A DNA stretch of 64,000 nucleotides from Arcobacter defluvii (lineage in GTDB: Bacteria; Campylobacterota; Campylobacteria; Campylobacterales; Arcobacteraceae). Under the pieces are notes generated by a model that was given only the letters and a program-made list of their open reading frames with translations, had not been told where the DNA came from and searched no databases. The stretch lies in contig NZ_CP053835.1 in NCBI RefSeq assembly GCF_013201725.1, forward strand, positions 2,914,001-2,978,000, read 5' to 3'. A program made the position numbers and the translations under genes. Every line of letters begins with the position of its first letter. The first letter of the stretch is position 1. This document shows positions 20,027 through 28,861 of the stretch, piece by piece.

Positions 20027-21418
20027 TTATAAAACTGGTGATTTAATAACCATCATTTTTTGATTTTGCATTTCAGCCATAGTATCAGGAATTCCACCTA
20101 ATCCAAGACCTGAAGTTTTTGCTCCACCAAATGGCATCCAATCAACTCTAAATGCTGTATGATCATTTACCATAACAGCTGTTGCATTTAATCTTTTTAC
20201 AGTTTTTAAAGCTGTATCAATATTTTTTGTAAATACTGCTGCTTGGAAAGAAACATCTAGTTGATTTGCTCTTTTAATTGCTTCATCTAAAGTTTTATAT
20301 GGATAAACAACTACAACTGGTCCAAAAATCTCTTTTTGAGAGATAATTGCATCATCACTTGGATTGAAAATAACAGTTGGCTCATAACAAGAATCAGAAA
20401 TTCTTTTCCCACCAGTTAATATTTTTCCACCTTTTGCAACTGCATCATTAACCCACTCTTCAACTCTATTTACTTCGTTGTGATTAATTAATGGTCCAAC
20501 TTCAGTTTTAGGATCTAATTGATTTCCAACTACAAGTTTTGAAGCTTTTTCAGTAATTTTTGATGCAACTGTATTTGCAATTGATTCATGTACAAAAATT
20601 CTTTGAACAGAAACACAAACTTGACCTGCATGGTAGAATCCACCTTTTACAAGATCTGGTATCATTGATTCAATATCAGCATCTGGTTCAACAATAACAG
20701 GCGCAACACCACCATGTTCTAATGCACTTCTTGTTCCTGCACTAGCTTTTGAGTTTAAATACCAACCAACAGGACCTGAACCAATAAATGAAAAGAATGC
20801 TGTTTTAGGACTTGTAACTAAAAGTTCTCCACCTGCTCTATCACAAACTACTGCTTGTGCCCAACCTTCAGGTAATCCAGCTTCTTTTAATAATTCCACT
20901 AATCTTACAGCAGACATTGGAGTTTGAGTTGCTGGTCTAATAATAACTGGACAACCTACTGCAAGTGCTGGAATTACTTGGTGAATTGCTAAATTTAATG
21001 GGTGATTAAACGCTGAAATTGATACAACAACTCCAATTGGTTCTTTCATAGTATAAGCTATTCTATTTGTACTTGTTGGAGTATGTCCCATTGCAATTTC
21101 ATGACCTTCTTGAAGTCCTATTTGTTCGATTGCTATTTTTACACCATTAATAGCTCTTAGTACTTCTACTTTTGAGTCCATATATGGTTTTCCACCTTCA
21201 CTTGCGCAAAGAATTGTTAACTCTTCAACTTGTGAAGACATAATCTTCATCAAGTTTTCTAAGATTTCCACTCTTTTATATTTTGGAATCCAGTTATCAA
21301 CATCTAAATATCTTTCGTATGCAGTGTCGATAGCTTTTTGTACTCCTTCAACTGTTGTGAATGGAACTGTTCCAACTACTTTTCCGTCAAATGGTGATGT
21401 TACTTCTATTGTACTCAT
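20027..21418 (-). CDS. NAD(P)-dependent aldehyde dehydrogenase
   Basis: This 463-residue ALDH superfamily enzyme oxidises an aldehyde to its acid. The catalytic residues are visible: Asn138 (AFNHPLN), Glu234 (LEHGG) and Cys268 (HAGQVCVS). The cofactor segment GSGPVGWYL and C-terminal PFGGAKTSGLG are also present. One oddity is RPATQTP (about 161) where most members have KPA. The closest relatives by style are lactaldehyde/glyceraldehyde-3-phosphate (non-phosphorylating) dehydrogenases. It lies 18 bp after the acetolactate synthase gene on the same strand, so the two probably serve one pathway. The substrate is not certain. Confidence 0.85.
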   Translation of the reverse strand: MSTIEVTSPFDGKVVGTVPFTTVEGVQKAIDTAYERYLDVDNWIPKYKRVEILENLMKIMSSQVEELTILCASEGGKPYMDSKVEVLRAINGVKIAIEQIGLQEGHEIAMGHTPTSTNRIAYTMKEPIGVVVSISAFNHPLNLAIHQVIPALAVGCPVIIRPATQTPMSAVRLVELLKEAGLPEGWAQAVVCDRAGGELLVTSPKTAFFSFIGSGPVGWYLNSKASAGTRSALEHGGVAPVIVEPDADIESMIPDLVKGGFYHAGQVCVSVQRIFVHESIANTVASKITEKASKLVVGNQLDPKTEVGPLINHNEVNRVEEWVNDAVAKGGKILTGGKRISDSCYEPTVIFNPSDDAIISQKEIFGPVVVVYPYKTLDEAIKRANQLDVSFQAAVFTKNIDTALKTVKRLNATAVMVNDHTAFRVDWMPFGGAKTSGLGLGGIPDTMAEMQNQKMMVIKSPVL

Positions 21419-21436
21419 ATTTTTCCTTTCAAATTT

Positions 21437-23083
21437 TCATATTAAACATTGTTTTTTAGCTAATAACTCATTTAAAATTGAGTGATTTAAAGAATAATCA
21501 ACTGCTAAATCTATTAAATGAACACCTTTTCCATTTACACATTTGTCTAGAGTTTCTTCAAATTCTTCAACACTTTGTGGTCTATGTCCAGTTGCTCCAT
21601 ATGCTTCTGCATATTTAACAAAATCAGGATTATCTAAATCTAAACCAAATGTTTCAAATCCCATTCCTGTTTGTTTCCATTTAATCATACCGTATGCATT
21701 ATCATTTAAAATAACAACTGTTAAATCAAGTCCTAATCTTACTGCTGTTTCCATTTCTTGTGAATTCATCATAAATCCACCATCACCACAAACTGCAACA
21801 ACTTTTTTATCAGGATTTACCATTTTTGCAGCCATTCCAGATGGAAGTCCTGCTCCCATAGTTGCAAGTGCATTGTCTAATAATAATGTATTTGGTCTTG
21901 CACATCTATAATTTCTTGCAAACCAGATTTTATAAACTCCATTATCAAGTGTTACAATATCTTCTTCGTCTAAAGTTTTTCTAATAGCTCTTACTGCTCT
22001 TTGTGGTAAAATAGGGAATCTATTATCACCAAAATATTTAGATAATCTTGTTCTAATATCTTCTGCTAATCTTACATAATAATCAAAATCCCAATGCTCT
22101 TGTTTAGAAATAGCTGCTGTCATTTGAGAAACATTTGAAGCAATATCACCAACTACATCTAATTGAGGGAAATAAGTATCATCAACTTCTGATGGGAAGA
22201 AATTTACATGAATAACTTTTGTTGCATTTGGTTTATTTTCCATAAAAAATGGTGGTTTTTCAATAACATCATGTCCAACATTGATGATTAAATCTGCTCT
22301 TTCAATCGCGCAGTGAATAAAATCATCTTTTGAAAGTGCAGCTGTTGACAAGCAAAGTTTATGATTTTCATCAATTACACCTTTACCCATTTGTGTTGAG
22401 AAGAAAGGGATTCCAGTTTCATTAACAAAATCAGTTAAAGCTGTACCGATTCTTGTTCTATTTGCACCAGCACCAATAAGTAATAATGGTCTTTTTGCTT
22501 TTTCAATCATACCAACTGCATCTGCAATTGCTTCTTTTCCTGCTTTTGGATATTTAAAAGGTTTAACTGGATAAATATTAAATTCTACTTCTTCTGCGGC
22601 AATATCCTCAGGTAACTCAATATGAACAGCACCTGGTCTTTCAGTAGTTGCAATTTTAAACGCTTCTCTTACCATTGAAGGAATATTATTTCCATTTACA
22701 ACTTGTTTCGCATATTTTGTCATTGGTTTCATCATACCAACAATATCAACGATTTGGAATCGTCCTTGTTTAGATTTTTTAATTGGTTTTTGCCCTGTGA
22801 TCATCATCATCGGCATTCCACCAAGTTGTGCATAAGCCGCACTTGTAGCAAAATTTGTAGCACCAGGGCCTAAAGTAGAAATACAAACTCCAACTTTTCC
22901 TGTTAGTCTTCCATAAGTTGCTGCCATAAATCCAGCACCTTGTTCATGTCTTGTTAAAATTAGTTTAATATTTGATGTCCTTAGTGCTTCAAGAAAATCA
23001 AGATTTTCTTCACCAGGAATACCAAAGATATACTCAACACCTTCATTTTCCAATGCCTTTACAAATAGTTCTGATGCATTCAT
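21437..23083 (-). CDS. thiamine-diphosphate enzyme, catabolic acetolactate synthase type
   Basis: This is a 548-residue ThDP-dependent enzyme. The N-terminal Glu is in FGIPGEENLDF. The ThDP/Mg motif is GDGGFMMNSQEMETAVRLGL ending at NDNAYG. The sequence around GDGGFMMNSQE closely resembles AlsS, the catabolic, FAD-independent acetolactate synthase that joins two pyruvates. No small regulatory subunit (IlvN) or acetolactate decarboxylase is next to it; the partner is an aldehyde dehydrogenase. A different 2-oxo acid decarboxylase or ligase role is possible. A Fur-box-like sequence lies 35 bp upstream. Confidence 0.78.
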   Translation of the reverse strand: MNASELFVKALENEGVEYIFGIPGEENLDFLEALRTSNIKLILTRHEQGAGFMAATYGRLTGKVGVCISTLGPGATNFATSAAYAQLGGMPMMMITGQKPIKKSKQGRFQIVDIVGMMKPMTKYAKQVVNGNNIPSMVREAFKIATTERPGAVHIELPEDIAAEEVEFNIYPVKPFKYPKAGKEAIADAVGMIEKAKRPLLLIGAGANRTRIGTALTDFVNETGIPFFSTQMGKGVIDENHKLCLSTAALSKDDFIHCAIERADLIINVGHDVIEKPPFFMENKPNATKVIHVNFFPSEVDDTYFPQLDVVGDIASNVSQMTAAISKQEHWDFDYYVRLAEDIRTRLSKYFGDNRFPILPQRAVRAIRKTLDEEDIVTLDNGVYKIWFARNYRCARPNTLLLDNALATMGAGLPSGMAAKMVNPDKKVVAVCGDGGFMMNSQEMETAVRLGLDLTVVILNDNAYGMIKWKQTGMGFETFGLDLDNPDFVKYAEAYGATGHRPQSVEEFEETLDKCVNGKGVHLIDLAVDYSLNHSILNELLAKKQCLI

Positions 23084-23117
23084 TTTATTTCTCCATTATT
23101 TTTTATAAAATATAATT

Positions 23118-23136
23118 GATAATCATATTCAATATC
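23118..23136. promoter_or_regulatory. Fur-box-like sequence upstream of the acetolactate synthase gene
   Basis: GATAATCATATTCAATATC matches the 19-bp Fur consensus at 16 of 19 positions. It is 35 bp upstream of the minus-strand gene's ATG. In such AT-rich DNA chance matches are common, so this is only a candidate. Confidence 0.35.
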
Positions 23137-23318
23137 TATTTAATTTCTCTTAATTTATTAGTTTTATTTCGAATATGAATAATTTTGTTACTGTTATTTT
23201 ACAACTGCGAATTATAGTTGATTAACACTTAACATTATAACCATTTTAAAACTGTAAGTTTAGATAAAATTAATAATATTTTGAATACTATATTTCATAT
23301 TTAACGAAAGGTTACACT

Positions 23319-23912
23319 ATGAAGAAAATTTTATTAATTTTGGCACTTATTATCATCATTCCTTTTACATATTTAATTGTTACAAATTACAACAATATTC
23401 CAAAACTTGACGAAAATGTAAAAGAAAAATGGTCGCAAGTACAAAATCAATACAAAAGAAGAGCAGACTTAATTCCAAATTTAGTTGAAACTGTAAAAGG
23501 TTATGCGGAACATGAAAAAAGTACATTTGTTGAAGTTACAGAAGCAAGAAGCAAAGTTTCTCAAATGAATATAAATGCTGAAACATTAAATAATCCTGCC
23601 CTTTTACAACAATTTGATAGTGCACAAGCTGGATTAAGTAGTGCTTTATCAAAACTAATGGTTGTTGTTGAAAAATATCCTGAATTAAAAGCAAATGAAA
23701 ATTTTATGGCTTTACAATCACAACTTGAAGGAACTGAAAATAGAATCACTGTTGCTAGACGTGATTTTATTGAAGCTGTTAAACTTTATAACTTAGAATT
23801 AAGAACAATGCCTGGGAAACTTGTAGCTGCAATTGTTCATCCAGAAGCTCAAATCAAAGAAACTTTTAGTGCAAATCCAACAGAGCAAGATGCTCCAAAA
23901 GTAAAATTTTAA
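23319..23912 (+). CDS. lemA: LemA family protein
   Basis: This 197-residue protein has one N-terminal membrane helix (about 3-22) and the LemA helical domain: YNNIPKLDENVKEKWSQVQ, then YKRRADLIPNLVETVKGYA, and NRITVARRDFIEAVKLYN near the end. LemA proteins are membrane-anchored helical bundles of unknown function, usually encoded with TPM-domain proteins, as here. A TAATG overlap with the next gene implies coupled translation. Confidence 0.93.
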   Translation: MKKILLILALIIIIPFTYLIVTNYNNIPKLDENVKEKWSQVQNQYKRRADLIPNLVETVKGYAEHEKSTFVEVTEARSKVSQMNINAETLNNPALLQQFDSAQAGLSSALSKLMVVVEKYPELKANENFMALQSQLEGTENRITVARRDFIEAVKLYNLELRTMPGKLVAAIVHPEAQIKETFSANPTEQDAPKVKF

Positions 23913-24529
23913 TGCTTCTAAACGACAAAGAAAAAGAGCTTATTTCAAAAGAGATAGAAAATCTTGAGAAATTAAGTTCTGCTGAATTAGTTGCAGTAAT
24001 TACACAAAAAAGTTCTGATTATAAATATGCCTCTTTAATGATTAGTGTATTTTTTGTTTTTTTAATTTCTTTTCTTCTTTTTTTTATAAAAGACATATCT
24101 ACTTTAGAACTATTACAATATCAACTTTTAATATTTGTAGGAATAAATCTTTTCTTTGAAAAATTTGATAATTTGATTTTAAAAATAGTTCCTCTAAGTT
24201 ATAAACATCAAAAAGCCTCTTCAAATGCTAAAGAACAATTTAACAATTTAGGATTAAATAGAACAAAAACTAGACAGGCAATTATGTTTTTTGTTAGTTT
24301 CGATGAAAGGTATGTTGAAATTATAACAGATAGTGAAATATCTAAAAAAATCCCAGATGAATTTTGGCAACAATTAGTTTATGAATTTACATTAGATGTA
24401 AAAAAAGAAGATTTTTTAAATGGTTATTTAAAAGCTATAAAAACTTCAAAAGCTATTTTGATAAAACATTTTCCAATCCAAGAGAATGATGAAAATGAAC
24501 TATCAAATGAAGTAATCGAGTTAAAATGA
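23912..24529 (+). CDS. TPM domain membrane protein
   Basis: This 205-residue protein has a short N-terminal helical part (KEKELISKEIENLEKLSSAE), two membrane helices (about 40-85), and the second half of a TPM-like domain (RQAIMFFVSFDERYVEIITD, then a helix with KAIKTSKAIL). It resembles the small TPM/DUF3137-type partner often found between lemA and ygcG. It starts in a TAATG overlap with lemA and ends in an ATGA overlap with the next gene. The biochemical role is unknown. Confidence 0.75.
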   Translation: MLLNDKEKELISKEIENLEKLSSAELVAVITQKSSDYKYASLMISVFFVFLISFLLFFIKDISTLELLQYQLLIFVGINLFFEKFDNLILKIVPLSYKHQKASSNAKEQFNNLGLNRTKTRQAIMFFVSFDERYVEIITDSEISKKIPDEFWQQLVYEFTLDVKKEDFLNGYLKAIKTSKAILIKHFPIQENDENELSNEVIELK

Positions 24530-25440
24530 AAAAAATTATAATTTTCTTACTTTTTGCTTTTTCTTTATTAAATGCAGATATTACGCAATATTTTCCAAAA
24601 TTAGACGGAAGAGTTATTGATCAAGCGAATCTACTTTCACCAGCTGTGAAAAAAGATATAGATTTAATATTACAAACAGAAGAAGAAAAGACATCAAATC
24701 AAATAGTTGTTGTTATTCTAAATTCTTTAAATGGTTACACAATAGAAGAATACTCTTATCAACTTGGTCGTTTTTGGGGAATAGGACAAAAAGATAAAAA
24801 TAATGGTGTTTTACTTGTTGTTTCGATGGAAGAGAGAAAAATACGAATAGAAGTTGGTTATGGACTTGAAGGAGTATTAACAGATAAAATTGCCCATGAA
24901 ATCATAAACTACACAATAAAACCCAACTTTAAAGCAAATCAATATGAACTTGGAATATTAAAAGCCGTAAATGAAATAATTGCTTCTATAAAAGGTGAAT
25001 ATGTTGCAAAAGCTAAAAACAATGATTTTAATGGAGCTATTAATGCCCTTGTACCTTTAGGATTTTTTGCTTTGATATTTTTATCAATGATAGCAAATAC
25101 TATTTCAAGAAAAGTAAAAAGTCAATTTTTATATAAAGTTACAAAATCCTCAATATCTTCGTCATTTTTTGCTTTTTTCACGTTTATTATGTCTCAAATA
25201 TTTACCACATATAACTTGTTTGCTGCATTAATTATGTTTATAGTAATATTTGTTTTCAATTTTATCACTTCAAAAAATGTAGATTTTGACAAACTATCAA
25301 AAATTAGTTATTCAAATAGCTCAAGAAATTCAGGTGGATTTGGTGGTTTTGGCTCATCTTCATCTTCAAGTGGTGGATTTGGTGGATTCTCTGGTGGCGG
25401 AGGAAGTTTTGGAGGAGGAGGCGCAAGTGGCGGCTGGTAA
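24526..25440 (+). CDS. TPM domain protein, YgcG type, with Gly/Ser-rich tail
   Basis: This is a 304-residue protein. It has a signal peptide (1-18), then a TPM domain (about 30-150) with LDGRVIDQANLLSP, GIGQKDKNNGVLLVVS and EVGYGLEGVLTD. Two or three membrane helices follow (about 180-255), then a C-terminal tail of about 45 residues made almost only of Gly, Ser and Phe. This is the usual YgcG layout. Some TPM domains have phosphatase-like activity or act in membrane-protein quality control. The Gly codons at the end also form the ribosome site of the next gene. Confidence 0.85.
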   Translation: MKKIIIFLLFAFSLLNADITQYFPKLDGRVIDQANLLSPAVKKDIDLILQTEEEKTSNQIVVVILNSLNGYTIEEYSYQLGRFWGIGQKDKNNGVLLVVSMEERKIRIEVGYGLEGVLTDKIAHEIINYTIKPNFKANQYELGILKAVNEIIASIKGEYVAKAKNNDFNGAINALVPLGFFALIFLSMIANTISRKVKSQFLYKVTKSSISSSFFAFFTFIMSQIFTTYNLFAALIMFIVIFVFNFITSKNVDFDKLSKISYSNSSRNSGGFGGFGSSSSSSGGFGGFSGGGGSFGGGGASGGW

Positions 25441-26083
25441 AAAAACAATTATATTTGATTTAGATGGAACACTTTTAGATTCAATTGAAGATATTGCTAT
25501 ATCTATGAATAAAGTTTTAAAAGAATTAAATCTTCCTATTCATAAAATAGAAGATTATAAATATTTCGTAGGAAGTGGTGTTGATGTTTTAGTGGAGAAT
25601 GCTTTAAAAGAGTCTTCACAAGATATGAAAAAAGAAGTATCTACAAGATTTAAAAAAGAGTATGACCAAAAACTTCATGAAAATACAAAACCTTATGAAG
25701 GCATTTATGAGTTATTAGATGAACTTAAAAAACTTGATTATAATCTTGCTGTTTTATCAAATAAACCTCATGATTTTACAGTGCAATATGTAGATTATCT
25801 ATTTAAAGATTATGGCTTCAAAGAGGTTCATGGACAAAAAGTTGAAGTTCCAAGAAAACCTGATCCAATTGGTGCAATTAATATTGCTAAAGCATTAAAT
25901 ATTCCTTGTGAAGAGATATTTTTTGTGGGAGATACCTTGGTTGATATGAAAACTGCAAAAAGTGCAGGAATGAAAGCAATTGGTGTTTTATGGGGATTTA
26001 GAGATGAAAAAGAGCTAAATGAAAATGGGGCAGATTTCATAGTAAAACATCCTTTGGATATTTTAGAGATTGTAAAGAAGTAA
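25427..26083 (+). CDS. gph: phosphoglycolate phosphatase-like HAD hydrolase
   Basis: This HAD-family phosphatase (218 residues from GTG 25427) has motif 1 IIFDLDGTLLDS, motif 2 AVLSNK, a Lys in PRKPDP (motif 3), and motif 4 GDTLVDMKTAK. It most resembles Gph, which detoxifies 2-phosphoglycolate from DNA repair. I place the start at GTG 25427 because a strong SD (GGAGGAGG) lies just before it and homology begins there. Sequence further upstream in this frame is out-of-frame reading of the Gly-rich tail of the upstream gene. The two genes thus overlap by 14 bp. Confidence 0.85.
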   Translation: MAAGKKTIIFDLDGTLLDSIEDIAISMNKVLKELNLPIHKIEDYKYFVGSGVDVLVENALKESSQDMKKEVSTRFKKEYDQKLHENTKPYEGIYELLDELKKLDYNLAVLSNKPHDFTVQYVDYLFKDYGFKEVHGQKVEVPRKPDPIGAINIAKALNIPCEEIFFVGDTLVDMKTAKSAGMKAIGVLWGFRDEKELNENGADFIVKHPLDILEIVKK

Positions 26084-26091
26084 AAACTTCT

Positions 26092-26901
26092 TTACTCTTT
26101 TTGATAACCTAATTTAGTTAAAATATCCATTACACTCATATCATATTGTTCTGCAATATTTTTAAACTTATCATCTTTTTTTGCTTCAATTCCTAACTCT
26201 TTTAATTTTAAAATAAACTCATCAACTGAAATATTTAAAGTTGAAGCAACTTCTTCAATAGATTTTTTGCCTAATCCTGTCAATGGAATAGTTTGATTAC
26301 TATTTTTTAAATTTTTCTTTAATAATTCATAAATAAAACTAGGACTTGTATCATTTTGTTTTGCAATTTGTGATAAACTATTTTCTTCTTCAAATATTAT
26401 GTTATTTTTTTGTAATATAATTTTTGATTCTTCCAAATCAAAACCTATTTTTTTTGTGAAACTTTTCAAAGAAGATAATTCTGCATGGGCATATGGTGCC
26501 GTTCCTGCTTGTTTTTCCCAAGAATTTTTTACTTTATCTCCAAAATCTAAAAAAGTTGAAAAAGGAAAAAATCCAAAAGCTGTTCCACATATAAAAAGAA
26601 CAAAAACAATCAAAGAAACTATCATCTCTTTTGTAAAAAAGACAAATTCTCTTAAACTATTTTTCATATAACTAAGCATTGGTTTTATATTATAAAAAAT
26701 ATGTAAAATCGTTGCAACTATAAATAACACCATAAAAGTAGTATGAAAATTGGCTATTAAATCTTTTGTTAATCCTAAAATTTCCCAATTTGACCAATTT
26801 GCAACTCTTCCAGGAGGTGTAATAAAAAGTAAAATTCCTGTAAATGTCATCACTAACATTGATAAAAGCATTGTTAATGAAGTGATTTTTTTCAAACTCA
26901 T
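26092..26901 (-). CDS. DUF4405 membrane protein with three helix-turn-helix-like repeats
   Basis: This is a 269-residue protein. The N-terminal half has a four-helix DUF4405 domain, related to cytochrome b-type membrane proteins. His residues in FHTTFM and TILHIFYN could bind haem, with further helices at about 85-115. The C-terminal half has three copies of a motif with pattern IA....S...L (NSLSQIAKQNDTSPSFIYELL, then KSIEEVASTLNISVDEF, then KFKNIAEQYDMSVMDIL). A small redox-linked membrane role is likely. The substrate is unknown. Confidence 0.7.
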   Translation of the reverse strand: MSLKKITSLTMLLSMLVMTFTGILLFITPPGRVANWSNWEILGLTKDLIANFHTTFMVLFIVATILHIFYNIKPMLSYMKNSLREFVFFTKEMIVSLIVFVLFICGTAFGFFPFSTFLDFGDKVKNSWEKQAGTAPYAHAELSSLKSFTKKIGFDLEESKIILQKNNIIFEEENSLSQIAKQNDTSPSFIYELLKKNLKNSNQTIPLTGLGKKSIEEVASTLNISVDEFILKLKELGIEAKKDDKFKNIAEQYDMSVMDILTKLGYQKE

Positions 26902-26989
26902 AAAAACTCCTTATCCAATAATTATAACATTTATTTATAAATTAAATAACTAATTTATTTCAGCTATAATCTTCAAAAAAAGGATTTAA

Positions 26990-27214
26990 ATGAGTGATAA
27001 ATATATTCCTATAAATTGCCATCTTTATGACCAACTTGAAGAATTTGCAGTAAAAAAATCAAAAGTACAAATAACTTATCTTGATAATTATGAAGAAAAA
27101 GTTATTGAAGATATGATTATTGATTTTAGAACAAAAAATAAAGAAGAGTATTTGATTCTTTCAAATAAACAAGAAATTAGATTAGATAAAGTTTTAAAAA
27201 TTCATACTATTTAA
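26990..27214 (+). CDS. rof: Rof-like Rho-binding antiterminator
   Basis: This 74-residue protein begins MSDKYIPINCHLYDQLE, the conserved start of the Rof (YaeO) family, and ends with EIRLDKVLKI like E. coli Rof. Rof binds Rho and blocks its RNA site, reducing Rho termination. The protein is about 10 residues shorter than the E. coli one. It has a good AAGGA site and stands alone before the marR operon. Confidence 0.75.
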   Translation: MSDKYIPINCHLYDQLEEFAVKKSKVQITYLDNYEEKVIEDMIIDFRTKNKEEYLILSNKQEIRLDKVLKIHTI

Positions 27215-27233
27215 ATTTAAGTATTACAAAAGG

Positions 27234-27260
27234 TTGTATATGCAACTATTGCGTATACAA
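27234..27260. promoter_or_regulatory. 27-bp palindrome, likely MarR operator
   Basis: TTGTATA-T-GCAA (27234-27245) mirrors TTGC-G-TATACAA (27249-27260). Apart from the central base only two symmetric position pairs do not match. It ends 13 bp before the marR ATG, overlapping the expected ribosome/promoter area. MarR proteins typically repress their own operon from such sites. Confidence 0.7.
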
Positions 27261-27273
27261 TTAAAGGATTAAA

Positions 27274-27699
27274 ATGTCTTATGAATTAGAAAAATCTATT
27301 GGCTTCAAAATAAACCAAACTGCAAATAAAATCAATAATAAATATATTCAATTACTTCAAACTTTTAATATAGCTCCAGAACAAAGAGCAACATTAGAAA
27401 TTATAAAATACCAAGAAAATGTCAATCAAACAAAAATTGCAAATATTTTAGGTAAAGATAAAACAACTATAAGTAGAACTTTATCAACTTTAGAAAAAAA
27501 AGGTTTTATTCAAAAAAAACAATTAGATAAAAGAACAAATCTTATTAAACTCACAGATCTTGGTGATGAAATTTTAAATAAAAGTTCTAATCTTGTGAAA
27601 GAGTTTCGTGATTCTTTATTTAATAATTTAGAAAAAAATGAAATAACTTTATTACTAAACTTACTTGAAAAAGTAGCATTAAATGTACAAGAACAATAA
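27274..27699 (+). CDS. MarR family transcriptional regulator
   Basis: This 141-residue winged-helix regulator has the MarR DNA-binding core NQTKIANILGKDKTTISRTLSTLEKKGFIQKK followed by the wing (DKRTNLIKLTDLG). These dimeric repressors usually sense phenolic or other small compounds. It overlaps the start of the Bcr/CflA-type efflux gene (TAATG) and has a 27-bp palindrome just upstream. The likely role is control of that drug transporter. Confidence 0.9.
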   Translation: MSYELEKSIGFKINQTANKINNKYIQLLQTFNIAPEQRATLEIIKYQENVNQTKIANILGKDKTTISRTLSTLEKKGFIQKKQLDKRTNLIKLTDLGDEILNKSSNLVKEFRDSLFNNLEKNEITLLLNLLEKVALNVQEQ

Positions 27700-28850
27700 T
27701 GAAAAAACCTATTAATCACATTTATTTAATAGTTTTACTATCTGTTTTATCATCTGCTGCACCAATGGGAACAGATACATATCTTCCTTCAATTCCAGAA
27801 ATTGCAAAATCATTTGGTGTTAGCATTGATAAAATTGAGTTATCTTTATCAATATTTTTGATTGGATTTTCTGTTGGGCAAATTTTCGGAGGACCAATTT
27901 CTGATAGATATGGAAGAAGAGTGAGTTCAATATTTGGACTTTTAGGTTTTGCTCTATTTAGTTTCATCATTATTTTTATAACAAATATCTATGAATTATG
28001 GATTTTTAGATTTTTAGAAGCATTTTTTGGTGGAATTGTTGTAGTAAATGCAGCAGCAGCTGTAAGAGATAGATTTCATGGAGCAGAAGCGGCTAAAGTA
28101 TTTTCCTTGATTGGAATAGTAAGAAGTTTAGCTCCTCTCTTAGCACCAGCAATTGGTGCAGCAATTATTCATTTTTTTAATTGGGAAGCTGTTTTTATAT
28201 TTTTAACACTTTATGCTTTGATTGTTACATTTTTTGTTTATAAGGATTTACCAGAAAGTTATACATATATAAAACAAAATATTTTTGAATCATATAAAAT
28301 CGTTTTATCCCATAAAACAGCGATGAAAGCTATGTTAACACTTGGATTTAGTTTTGGTGGATTTTTTATAATTATTGCAAAGACTTCATTTATATATATT
28401 GAACATTTTGGAATTTCAACTGATTATTTCCCTTTTTTCTTTGGAATTAATTTCATATTTTTAATTATTATGATTAAAGTAAATATAAATCTACTGAAAA
28501 AATATGAAGATTTGCTTTTAGTAAAAACTGCCATTTTAGTTCAAATTATAGTTGGTTTAATTTTTATACTCCTTCAAAAAGATATACATCTGGTTACTAT
28601 TATGATTTTAATTGCTTCTTATATGTGTATGATGCCATTTATCTTTGGAAATTGTATGGCATTGGCATTGGAGTTTTTCCCAAAAAATGCTGGAGTTGCA
28701 TCTGGTGTAATTGGCGTTTTACAATTTGGTTTAGGTGCAATTATCTCTTCAGTTGCACTAAGTTTTCATAATAATACTTTTTTACCAATTGCACTAAGTA
28801 TTACAATTATTTCAATAATCTCATTTTTGATTATTAGAACTTACAAATAA
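27699..28850 (+). CDS. MFS drug efflux transporter, Bcr/CflA family
   Basis: This 383-residue membrane protein has twelve predicted helices. The family markers are MGTDTYLPSIPEIAKSFGVS in helix 1, the MFS motif A GGPISDRYGRR (about 65-75), and motif C-like GIVRSLAPLLAPAIGAAI. Bcr/CflA proteins export drugs such as bicyclomycin or chloramphenicol using the proton gradient. Its start overlaps the marR stop. The substrate is not known. Confidence 0.9.
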   Translation: MKKPINHIYLIVLLSVLSSAAPMGTDTYLPSIPEIAKSFGVSIDKIELSLSIFLIGFSVGQIFGGPISDRYGRRVSSIFGLLGFALFSFIIIFITNIYELWIFRFLEAFFGGIVVVNAAAAVRDRFHGAEAAKVFSLIGIVRSLAPLLAPAIGAAIIHFFNWEAVFIFLTLYALIVTFFVYKDLPESYTYIKQNIFESYKIVLSHKTAMKAMLTLGFSFGGFFIIIAKTSFIYIEHFGISTDYFPFFFGINFIFLIIMIKVNINLLKKYEDLLLVKTAILVQIIVGLIFILLQKDIHLVTIMILIASYMCMMPFIFGNCMALALEFFPKNAGVASGVIGVLQFGLGAIISSVALSFHNNTFLPIALSITIISIISFLIIRTYK

Positions 28851-28861
28851 AAAGGATTTTG

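Noticed and set aside
25286-25426. Extended N-terminus for the phosphatase gene
   Set aside because: It is the Gly/Ser tail of the upstream gene read in another frame; a strong ribosome site and homology start at 25427.
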